Shown here: positions 11,875 through 21,396 of the stretch, one piece after another | Layout: the number at the start of each line of letters is the position of its first letter | Position numbering within the stretch: the first letter of the stretch is position 1 | Assembly (NCBI GenBank): GCA_954871525.1 | Contig: OX940867.1 | Span: 16,717,343 to 16,781,342, forward strand | DNA: 64,000 bases | Direction of reading: 5' to 3' | DNA from: Parietaria judaica | Taxonomy: Eukaryota > Streptophyta > Magnoliopsida > Rosales > Urticaceae | Made by a program: the position numbers and the translations under genes | The notes under the pieces: generated by a model | The model's input: only the letters and a program-made list of their open reading frames with translations | The model's database searches: none | What the model was told of the DNA's origin: nothing

Positions 11875-13919
11875 CTACTCCGGATAAAAAATATTATATA
11901 AATTAACCAATTCGTCTTCTCCTGCTGCTTCGAGTTGTTCAACCTCCTTTCTTTGCTCCGCTTACAACCATTCATTCATCACCGTAAGCCTTTCCAAGTG
12001 CGTCGTGGTCATATTGGTGCGACGATCGTCGATGATTCTCCCTGCTGAGTTGAAAGTGCTTTCAGAAGCCACGCTTGAAACTGGGATGGAGAGAATGTTT
12101 TTTGCCATCCGGGAGAGTATAGGGAAACTCGTCCTTTGTCTCTGCCACCAATCAACGAGGTTGAACGTTGAGGAGAACTATTCATTGATTGCTAAGTACG
12201 TCGTTAATTTTAGACTTTGAGTCGTTGAATTGGTATAACGAGGCCTCGCCATGTTGGTTTTCGGGGATCTTGCGCCGCTCGATTCCACATTTGCCCACTT
12301 CCGACATCTTATCTCTGCGCAAAATTGCCAGCCACCCTTGCTAGGACTCTCCCTTAGTCGACGTTGTTCCTCGTGGACGTCTATCTGAGGATACCTCACC
12401 TCGTATTCACAATACAAACGATTAAATTGCTCTTTTACATTTGTAATATAATCGTCATACGAAGTGGATAAATTAGAAGAAATATGACCAAGCATATCTT
12501 CAAATAATGGCCCAACTCTAGGATCTAATATGGCGTCCGCACAATATGAAAACGGGGAAGGATCCCAATAAATTTTGTATTTTGCTATCATTTCTTTCAA
12601 ACATCCTGTACAAACGGGTCATCGCAATAGTTATAAAATGTGTTAGTTATGGTGAATAAAAAATTAAGCACATGATTTAAAGTTGGTCTAGAAATAGAGG
12701 ATAAACATAGAGTAGTAGAGTAAAAAGATTCGAAAAAGTCGGTGAACTTTTAAGCGATGTCCCACTCATCCTCATTTACCCAGTCTCGTCCACGCTCCGT
12801 TTGCACAAACTCGCAGAAAAGTGTCATGTGCTGACAAACATTCAACAACATCAAGTACGTAGAGCGGGTTGTTATCCAAAGAAAAATGTTTTACTCTACG
12901 TATGCCTTGGCTTCAGCAAAATGTTTTCCACTTGTCACAGTCGTTTTTACACCTCAACCAATCAATGTTATTACGAATGTTATCAATATAAACCTTAAGC
13001 TTAGCTTCCCCAGATCTCACTATTAAATTTATGATATGACACGCGCAACGTTGGTGTATTAATTTTTTAGTAGGTTGGACGGGCAATATTAGACGCATTA
13101 TCTTAAGTGATAGAAATTATGTTGTTGTTCGGCTATAATACCAAGTAACTTTTCAGTAATACTTTGACCCGTGTGTCTACCCTCAAAATTACTCAAAGCT
13201 AGAAGATGTTTTTGGAGTTTCCATTCAGAATCTACGTAATGGGCGGTGACGCAATAATCGTTAAACTTATGACCACTCCAAAGATCTGACGTCATTGCAA
13301 CGTGAATATTAGATGTTCTAAAGAAATTTACCAACAAGGCTTTCTCTCTAAAATATCTATCATCAATATTCCTAGTGACAGTTTGGCGTGAAAATGGCTT
13401 ATACGAAGGATTAATTCTTTGCATATATTTTGTGTGAGCCTTTTCTTCCACAATGCTCATAGGTTGACGGGTACAAACTATCCACTCAGTCGTCCACTCT
13501 CTAAGTTTAATAGGTTCAAGAACACGTACCTGCGGCTCACCTACCTTGTTGGAGTCGTCCCCGGTGAAGCATTTATTTTTATGATTGGTGATTTAGGAGG
13601 TGGCTTTGATTGCTCGTGCGTCGATCTGGAGTCTGCATTTTTTACATGTGGCGATCTTTTGTTTGGCACCATTTTCATCGATGGAACAATTTTCATGGTA
13701 GATATTCCAAACGGGTGCCCAACTTGCTCTCCCATAAGCCAACTTTGGTCTTATCTCTCCGCGGACCAATACATTTCCCGTCTCTTGGCATGATTGAATC
13801 GGTGCCACGCCTCCCACTGAGCCTCGAACTGAATCCCAATGTGATGTCAGAGTTGCTAAATCTCCGTGCTCCATTACATCGATATCGTTTGGATCCTCCA
13901 TGGGTTGACTATTCTGCAT
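11875..13919 (-). pseudogene. hAT transposase, degenerate
   Basis: Read leftwards from a possible ATG at 13919. A BED-type zinc finger region (WNIYHEN..., then CKKC near 13630) is followed by KLREWTTEW near 13490, a catalytic-region stretch with SDLWSGHKFNDYCV (about 13250-13300), the HQRCACHIINLIV motif near 13040, an ILDPR motif near 12525, and the C-terminal hAT dimerisation block (WWQRQR, FPILSRMAKNILSIPVSSVASES) near 12060-12160. The frame ends at a stop at 11875. There are stops (for example near 13595 and several between 12600 and 12910) and frame changes near 13098 and 12178. It is certainly a hAT-superfamily relic. The start is uncertain because an intron acceptor-like CAG lies right at the ATG. 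Confidence 0.88.
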
Positions 13920-14159
13920 GTTAGAATAATAAAAAATAAAAATAAAAAAGCATCCGGCCCCCTCTCGGCACGACAAAGTTGGTTGTAAAGATTTTGAGTA
14001 ACGTGTGTCGTGTTCGCTTGCATATGTGCAATGGTACAAACGTGACTCGGCCTGAAAGATCCATGTGTGTCATCGGGATAATCCGAGTTAGGTGGACATG
14101 GAAATATAGCGGTAGGTAACATCATTGCTCTGAGATTGACATCTAGCTCTGATAACGAT

Positions 14160-16060
14160 TGCTAGAATCGATATCGTTATGATGTCGATTCCCTGGGATC
14201 TGATTCTCAAATGAATCCCCATAAGAAATTCTTGCTCATTATGTACGACGTGTGGGGTAACCTTCTAAAATATTTTAACTAGGATTAGAGTCCCATACCA
14301 ATAATCTCTATTACCTCATCCGGTTATACATAAAACAAAAGTTAATTTGCCCGATCGTGATAAAATAATTTTCTTAATTTTCTTAACCCATTATTATATG
14401 ATTTGATTGAGTCATGAGTAATAGTAAATAATATCATAATCGATAAACACATAAACGCGTACCTGACACCTTCGACGATTGTGTCTGCGTTCTCTGATCT
14501 TCAAGAACTCCGTGCCTCCAATCCACGTGCTCTTTGCGATTTTCTAGTGAGAAGATAACTCCTACTTGTCTTCCGATGTATTATCCGGGTTTACGTCGCT
14601 TGAGATGCGTGGGCTCTTCTAGAATAAGCTCTAAAGCCTAAAAGCAAAATCCCGGGAAGAATTTTCCCTGAGAAATTCGCAGGAACTGAGAGAAGGAGAG
14701 AGAAAGGCGATTTTCTGAAGTCTAAAGTGTGTGTTTTAGGGTTTCAGGGCTCCCCTATTTATATACATTCACCAATTTGGAGATATTCACTCAAATATTT
14801 GATTTAATGATTAAATCAAATAAAGAATAAATACAAAATAAATCTTTTCAGAAAATATCACATAAGATTTAATAAATGAAATCTTATATTATTTTCAAGA
14901 TTGAAATACTAAAATCGCATAACCATAATTCGAAAATTATTAATGATTATTTTCTTTATTAAATATTCCAGGAATTAATTCTAATATTTAATTTTCTCTT
15001 GAATTCGCAGGTAAATATAGTGACTATTTCGGCCTTAGTCGAAAAACTGTTTTTGACCATAAGTCAAATCGTACATCAGAATTGCATGATTCAAAATGAT
15101 AAATTTAAAGAATTTGATTTACCATAATCCTAGAATTATCCAAGGATCAAATTCAATTATCAATTTTCACATTCCCGGCCTATAAAAAAATTGGTACTTT
15201 TGCCACTTTTAGGGTAATCAATGAATTCGTGACAACAATCACGAATCACTCTTGATTGGATCTATTCAATGTTTAATTAGTATATTAAACATAATTGCGG
15301 TGTCATCCTTGTGGAGCTACAAATGGGACAAATGGACAACACACCCGAGCTACCGGTGAAAGTGTAGAACTTCCACCAACTTCGGTAACATTCCACTATA
15401 GCGCGAAGCTGAACTCTCAAGTGTGTTTATATTATATCTTCCTGAACACAGGTGTCCATTGATATAATCAGATATGTGAAGATCAGTTTTCGTATTATAT
15501 GATTCTCATCAAAAGGGTGAATATATTATTACCGTTCCGCCCTTTTGACGACACTACTTGATCTATGATTATTGCAAACTACCCACTTATCAGGTTATGA
15601 ATCCGTAAGCTGCGCGTGAGTACTTATTTGCTTTTCACAAATCATAATAAGTAAATCATAAAGTTATTATCCATATCTGTAATCATGTTGTTTGTCACGG
15701 TCAACCTTCCGATCCCAAAATAAAAGTGTTGGAAATACTCGTTTGCAAACTGAAATGATTAAATCAAAGATCGTTTAAGTTGAACCGCACAAACTCATAT
15801 TACCTCAGGACATCAACCGATTTCATCAGATCATCATAGCGACCTTATCATATTTTCATCAGTGACAGACTTAAATGATGATTTCGGATATAAGTCTTTC
15901 CCTGTCCAATATAAAGACACATAATACATGATGAACTTAACAGTGCACAAACATCACTATGACCCGGTAATAGGTCACCACATGTACGTGATCTATTAAT
16001 GTCACCCATAGTCGTTCTCTATCAGAAGTTCTCATTTCCGATCTAGACTATGGACCAATT
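14160..16060 (-). repeat. Long LTR (minus orientation), probably a nearly solo LTR
   Basis: The plus strand starts TGCTAGAATCG at 14160. Just left of it GCTCTGATAACGAT resembles the reverse complement of a Copia primer site with two mismatches, so the LTR would read leftward. Consistent with that, the minus strand has a TATA box (TATATAAATAGGGG near 14750-14765) followed by a leader with AAACCCTAAAACAC. No coding sequence remains between the primer-like site and the hAT. The right edge is not defined by a clear CA end; 16060 is an estimate. Confidence 0.5.
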
Positions 16061-16243
16061 TTAAGTTCTTTATTTCGTTTAGATTTTTGCCGTTGCATGA
16101 TATTATTTGGTTGATATTTAATATATAGTTAGCAAGTTGATTGATACTCATAAATATTCATAATGGAATTTTGGAAAGTCGAGCTTGATGATATTTAATA
16201 TAAAATATTACTGTTATATTATCATTTAACTTATTCACCTAGT

Positions 16244-16527
16244 TAGAGCTGGGGGCGGCGACGTCGCGACCCGTCGCGACTTAATCGCCGGAAATCGCGA
16301 ATCCTGCCGTCGCGACGCGTCGCGATGTTTCCGGTCGCGATCTGTCGCGATGAGGTCGAGAGAGAGAGAGTGTGAGACGGAGAGACAGAGAGAGGGAGGG
16401 AGAACGAGAGAGAGAGGACGTCGCGAATCATCGCGACTTCAAGGCGAGAATCGCGACTCGTCGCGATCGCAAAAAATACATCGCGATCGTCGCGACGTGG
16501 TCCAACTCGTCGCCACCCCCAGCTCTA
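16244..16527. mobile_element. hAT-type MITE, 284 bp, with perfect 8-bp target duplication
   Basis: CACCTAGT flanks it exactly (16236-16243 and 16528-16535). The termini are 19-bp inverted repeats TAGAGCTGGGGGYGGCGAC with one mismatch. The inside is packed with GTCGCGAC/TCGCGA motifs and a GA-rich centre (about 16355-16415). An 8-bp duplication is the hallmark of hAT elements. It has no coding capacity. Confidence 0.88.
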
Positions 16528-17043
16528 CACCTAGTCAATATTGAGTATTTATTGTGAATCAAATTGTGAATCTCAATCTATATATTTAAAAGGAAGAACT
16601 ACAAGATCATGTGACACAATATTATCAGTGTATTGAGAAAAAGAGAGTCTACAAAATAAGTTCACAATTTGACATCATCAAATTAGTGCATTCAGAATCC
16701 TCAAATTCTACCATTTTTTTAAAAAAAAAAATTAGCTACTACACCTATCTTAAAACGTTTGAACTTTTAATAGAAAAGATATAAAGGTCCAACTCCCTCA
16801 GTTACAAACTCAATAACTTTTCCTTCATTACCCTCTTTAATTGCCACCATCACTCACAATTACCCTTATTCAATATCCTCAAAATGCCTCATTAGAGTCA
16901 TGTCTTTAATCGTCAAGTGAAGAAACGATGTCTCCAAGGTTCCCAAACTTCGCTAATTTCTTGCTCTTTCTTTTCATTTTCCTTTTATTTTCATTTTCCT
17001 TTTCTGCAAATCCAATCAACATAAAATTTGTTTGATTTGTTAG

Positions 17044-17561
17044 ATTGATGAGCTTTTGGGATTCTCAGACACACCTGGTCCTTCAGTCACCAGGATTCTC
17101 TACACTGACAACAAATATGTATTAGCAAGAAGGTTCGTGGTTGATCTTTAAGTGATTTCTGAACCTTATCATTTAGTAATAAAACTAGCCCTTTTATGGG
17201 AAATAAACAGACTATAGCTCGGGCTTGATCATTCTTTTTTCGGTTTTAAATTTCAGATTCGTCAAGAACTTGATGGGACTCTCTGGTCTTTCTGTAAGAG
17301 AGGACGCGGTTGGCAACATTTTCAGACGATGGCGAGTATCTTATTTCCCTGAAAACTGTGTCTTATATGAGGAATCAGTGATCAGTGGAATCTTTCTAAT
17401 AATACTATAAGAGTTTTTTTTTATATTTGCAGGGAAGGCCATGAGCCCGAGCTTTCTGCAAATGCAACAAATTCTTATATCGATGCAATTCCGTACTCGG
17501 GAAAGTATGACAGAGTTGTCGGTGTTTTAGGTGCTATAGAAGCCATTAACGTGCTTAAACG
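17044..17561 (+). pseudogene. UAH: Captured fragment of ureidoglycolate amidohydrolase (UAH), M20 family
   Basis: Three exon-like blocks (17044-17132, 17257-17332, 17433-17561) read as the N-terminal catalytic part of plant UAH, which releases ammonia from ureidoglycolate in ureide catabolism in the ER. Diagnostic strings are PSVTRILYTDN, GLSVREDAVGNIF and YDRVVGVLGAIEAINVLKR. Introns with plant-type borders are retained, so genomic DNA, not cDNA, was captured. It is dead: the donor after exon 2 reads CGAGTA where GT is expected, the family's GSHID metal-ligand motif is NSYID here (His lost), and the gene stops after exon 3. It lies inside the Helitron, in the same orientation. Confidence 0.85.
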
Positions 17562-17569
17562 GTTTGAAA

Positions 17570-17935
17570 TCTTCTTTGTATGGCAGGTTTGGTGATCCCA
17601 TGGCAGGTTTCTCAATCTATGGGCAAGCTCCGGTGGTTCATCAACTCCAAAGGTTTCGGATTGATCATCAACACCCGACGATTCTTGCGAGGACCTCTTC
17701 ATCCACCAGACCATCATCGAGTCCAAGATATTCTGTCCCTCGCCTGACAACTCGAGCAAAGGTCCCCTTCATTCATGAGTCCTCCATGGAGTCCCACAGA
17801 TTTGCTCTTTTGCCGAACACAATGCCATCACCACCGCCGATGCCGACAAGATCAAGGACGTTGACGTCACCGTCACCGGTAAGTTCAATCGGTGATGGAA
17901 ACAACGCTGCCGCCAGTCGGGAATGATTCAATGAA
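17570..17935. other. GC-rich segment inside the Helitron, origin unknown
   Basis: Directly after the UAH exons the composition changes to GC-rich coding-like sequence. A 120-codon ORF (17564-17926) and an opposite-strand ORF (17475-17759) are both open, but neither resembles a protein I know. It may be a second captured gene piece. Confidence 0.4.
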
Positions 17936-18417
17936 GAATGGCCCGTTGTGGCGGTGAAACAATGAAATAAGTTGCTTCATGCCTATGGGATGTTTTAAGT
18001 TATCACGATATTTTACTACGGTTGGCTTACGAGGATGCTTTTATTTTCATTTTATTAAATATCAAATTGTTGAAAATAATTAGGATTGTATTAATTGCTG
18101 CTTATATGTGCACAAAAATATAAAAAACGAAGCATCTCAGTACTTTCTGTATGAATCAAAACTATACATGACTCTGCAAGGACAAAGTACTAAGAATTTC
18201 CTTATCTTATTAGTTAATTACAATCATGTCTTACTAAGTCATTTTTTTAGAAGTAATATTATTCAATTTGATAAATTGACTGTTGTATTTGTTACAATTT
18301 CTATGACATTCAATGACAATATGAAGAAAAAAAAAAAAAATATAATTAAAAAATCTATCAAAATTAGAAATCTCAATGGGGTGATTATATTAAGTCAAGT
18401 TGTTGTTTCTCTATTAT

Positions 18418-18489
18418 TTATCTTTTTCTCAATTCTTTGATAATAGTGTGCCACATCACTTTAGAGCTTCTCCTTTTATAATATATAGA
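18418..18489 (-). other. Second, inverted Helitron-type 5' terminus
   Basis: Read on the minus strand from 18489 it starts A|TCTATATATTATAAAAGG and continues for about 70 bases with clear similarity to the true 5' end at 16577, including the GTGATGTGGCAC and ATTGAGAAAAAGA pieces. The Helitron thus holds two inward-facing 5' ends. Confidence 0.7.
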
Positions 18490-19023
18490 TTTTTTTTAAT
18501 AGTGATTTGCATGATACGGATTGAGAATTAAATTAAGATTGTTAATAAATATTATATGTTTTTGGGAATACCAAGTTCCACTAATTATATCGTTTCTTTT
18601 TACTATGTCTATGTGAACTTGAACTTGACAGGAAAAGTGCTATGTCTCTTTATAAATAACAAACTATATTATTAGTTCTTAAAATTATATTCAATCATGT
18701 AGTCGGTCTCAACTGCTACGTAAATGACCAAACTGAGTTTTATTAAATATACTTCTACCGACTAAAGTGAGTTATATTGAATTTACTTCTTTTAGTCAAT
18801 CTGAAGGGAGGATAACGTTCAGGAATCATATTTAGACGGGTTCTATAATTCAAATTGTCTGTTATTATGTGCATAATATAGTGTTTATGCATTTACGTTT
18901 AAAAACATTACGATATATTCTACTCATATTTAATAATCATTTGGCGATAACATTACATGAATAAATAATCAAATTCCATTTATATAACATTTTCATTTAC
19001 ACTAAAACGAAATATTTTCTCGC

Positions 19024-19053
19024 CACCATGCGAAGCACGGTGATGTCCACTAG
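19024..19053 (+). other. Helitron 3' terminal hairpin and CTAG end
   Basis: Stem-loop around GCGAAGCACGG followed by CTAG|T, the usual 3' terminator of plant Helitrons. Confidence 0.75.
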
Positions 19054-19208
19054 TAATCAGTAAGGCGGTGTCATGTCATCGTGAGGATAGCTGAAGCGAG
19101 GCGATATTGTACGCCGCCAACTGTCGCGATAATATCACTCACGAGGTGGTTTAAATGTATAGCGAGTATATCACGAGTTTTTTTCCTCGCCTCGGTGGAC
19201 AGCTTGAT

Positions 19209-20100
19209 TTGACATTCATTTCCTTCAATTTTTTGACTAATCATTCATCACGTTTGTGATTCTTTCGAAGATTCTTTGTTTGATATTAATTATGATGTGA
19301 CAATGTCTCTTAAAAATGATGGGATGTCGGAGGAGGAGAACTACAAACATAATTATTTTTATATTTTTATTTTAAAAAAATGTAAAAACTTAAAATTTAG
19401 AATCCTCAAATCTTTGTTTGTTTTATTTATTTTTCAACAAGTACTATAAAAGCAATGAGTGATCTTTTATTTATATATATATAGAGATTTACTACTATTT
19501 TTTTTTAAACAAATACTATAAAAGCAATGAGTGATCTTTCACACGTTGGACATTCATTTCCTTTAATTTCTTAACTAATCATTCATTAGGTTTTTTATTC
19601 TTTGTGTGAGATTAACTACGAGTCTCTTAAAAATGAAGCAATGTCGGAGGAGGAGGAGAAGTACAAACGTAATTATTTTGTATATTTTTATTTAAAAAAA
19701 GTTCAAAAACTTAAAAATACAATCCTCAAATCTTTGTTTGTTTATGTTGCCACTTCATACTTGAAAAACTGTCCTTTTATATATAGAGAGAGATTTATTG
19801 CTATTTCTATTTATTTTTCAACAAGTACTATAAAAGCAATGAGTGAGCTTTCACATGTTGGACATTCAGTTCCTTCAATTTCTTGACTAATCATTCATCA
19901 CGTTTGTGATTCTTTCGAAAATTCTTTGCTTGAGATTAATTATGATGTGACAATGTCTCTTAAAAATGAAGGGATGTCAGAGGAGGAGAATTACAAACGC
20001 AATTATTTTTTATATTTCTATCTAAAAAAGTTACAAACTTGAAAATTAGAATCCTTGAATCTCTGTTTGCTTAGTTGCCACTTCATAATCGAAAAATTGT

Positions 20101-20139
<39 letters not shown>

Positions 20140-20430
20140 TCTGCCGCTATTTTTATTTATTTTTCAACAATCACTATAAAAACAACGAGTGAGCTTTCAC
20201 ATGTTTGAAAAATTATATATTTTTTTATATAAATATATATTTACTGCTATTTTTATTTATTTTTGAACAAGTATTATAAAAACAACGAGTGAGCTTTCAC
20301 ACGTTGGACATTCATTTCCTTCAATTTCTTGATAATCATTGATCAGGTTTGTGATTCTTTTGAAGATTCTTTGTTTGAGATTAATTATGATGTGACAATG
20401 TCTCTTAAAAATGAAGGGATAGTTGGAGGA
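19209..20430. repeat. Tandem AT-rich repeat array, right part
   Basis: Continuation of the 10.1-11.4 kb array. The ATTAATTATGATGTGACAAT landmark recurs near 19286, 19933 and 20379, with a shortened copy near 19611, so spacing is 320-450 bases. TA microsatellites lie at about 20104-20140. The last copy runs into GC-richer sequence at about 20435. Confidence 0.85.
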
Positions 20431-20434
20431 GGAG

Positions 20435-20640
20435 GAAGGAGGTGTTGGAGTTCTACAAGGAATGGACAACTTTTTGGTTGAACATCTGGGGCGACCAGAA
20501 GCCGCCACCTTCCGCCCACCCCGACTCGAACCCTTCCATCACCGACCTTTGAAACCCGGAAGAGAGCCTCCGTTTGGCCGGCATTAAGGGTATCGAGTCG
20601 TCATCAATAATATAGGAGTGAAATGTTTTTACTGGTTAGC
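20435..20640 (+). other. Coding-like stretch at the array edge, unidentified
   Basis: After the last repeat the sequence becomes GC-rich. One frame reads EFYKEWTTFWLNIWGDQKPP before a stop near 20550; another frame is open to about 20586. It looks like a short gene fragment, since Trp-rich text is unusual by chance, but I do not recognise the family. Confidence 0.3.
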
Positions 20641-20689
20641 CATATTGTTTCGTACCGCTCAACAATAACAAGATTACTCTTGTTCTTAA

Positions 20690-21345
20690 ATGAAGAGCTC
20701 GGTTCCTTCCGTTTATTAGCTAGGAAAATATGTTGATTTTTTGTATTGGTGGTATTATAGCTTATCTGCTTAGAAGTATTGATCCTTTTCTCTCAATCAA
20801 AAATCCTCTCCCAAATGAATCCCCCTTTTACATAGGTTTCTCTCCCCTTTTATAAGCCAACTTTCCCGCTTTTATCGGAGTTCCATCGGCTTGTTCCCCC
20901 ATATGTCTGGCAAAAGCCTGGTGCATCCCCTTTCGCGTGGTTCGAGTCCACTGGGTTACTTCCGAGGTGGCCGCATTAAATGCTCATCCCATCGCGGCGT
21001 GCTCAAGCATTTAATGCTCGTCCCATCAAAGCCTTAAGCATTAAATGCTTATCCCATCAGTCACTGTCAATACTGTCAGTACCTCTTGTCTCGCTAGAGT
21101 CTCCTTGAATTTTTCTCGTCGGGTCATGGTGTTGTCGACTCTCCTCGTTGGGTTTCGGTGTCGTCGACTCCTCGTCGGGTCTTGGTATCGTCGACTCTCC
21201 TCGTCGGGTCTCGGTGTCGTCGACTCCTCGTCGAGTCCTTGTATCGTCTACTCTCCTCGTCGGGTCTCGGTGTCGTCGACTTCTCGTCGGGTCTTGGTGT
21301 CGTCGATTCTCCTCGTCGGGTCCTGTTCGCGTTCGGGGATCCGCT
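20690..21345 (-). repeat. Partial LTR (family A), minus orientation
   Basis: Its reverse complement matches the solo LTR at 29598-30800: GATGGGACRAGCATTTAATG, the CCACCTC block, the GACTCGAA-CACGCGAAAGGGG block, and a U3 rich in GTCGAC repeats (here about 21130-21320). A minus-strand TATA-like CTTATAAAAGGGG lies near 20845. Ends are not resolved. Confidence 0.6.
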
Positions 21346-21396
21346 TCATGGTCTCCATTGGTCTAGCCGGAGGATCGGCCGGCCGAAGGGAGCCGG

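Larger units (their letters stand above)
16577..19053 (+). mobile_element. Non-autonomous Helitron carrying a host gene fragment
   Basis: The 5' end is A|TCTATATATTTAAAAGG at 16576/16577. The 3' end is a hairpin (CACCATGCGAAGCACGGTG, about 19024-19042), ten bases later CTAG at 19050-19053, followed by T. This is the A|TC...CTRR|T structure of plant Helitrons, with no target duplication. It carries no Rep/helicase gene. The cargo is three exons of ureidoglycolate amidohydrolase (17044-17561) and a GC-rich segment of unknown origin (about 17580-17930). Confidence 0.78.
11429..19208 (-). mobile_element. Decayed hAT transposon with nested insertions
   Basis: The tandem array is interrupted exactly here: TTTGACATTCA occurs at both sides (11420-11430 and 19208-19218), consistent with a target duplication of about 8 bases plus overlap. 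The ends are imperfect inverted repeats, CAAGGTTGCCA at the left against CAAGCTGTCCA read inward from the right. A hAT transposase lies on the minus strand at 11875-13919. Between it and the right end sit an LTR (about 14160-16060), a MITE (16244-16527) and a Helitron (16577-19053), so the original hAT was much shorter. Exact ends are uncertain by a few bases. Confidence 0.7.

Noticed and set aside
16236..16535. TCGCGA repeats as a CRISPR-like array
   Set aside because: Spacing is irregular, the words are palindromic, and the element has transposon ends with target duplication in a plant genome.
18108..18440. 110-codon plus ORF
   Set aside because: AT-rich Lys/Ile/Asn text inside the Helitron, ending in the inverted 5' terminus; chance ORF.
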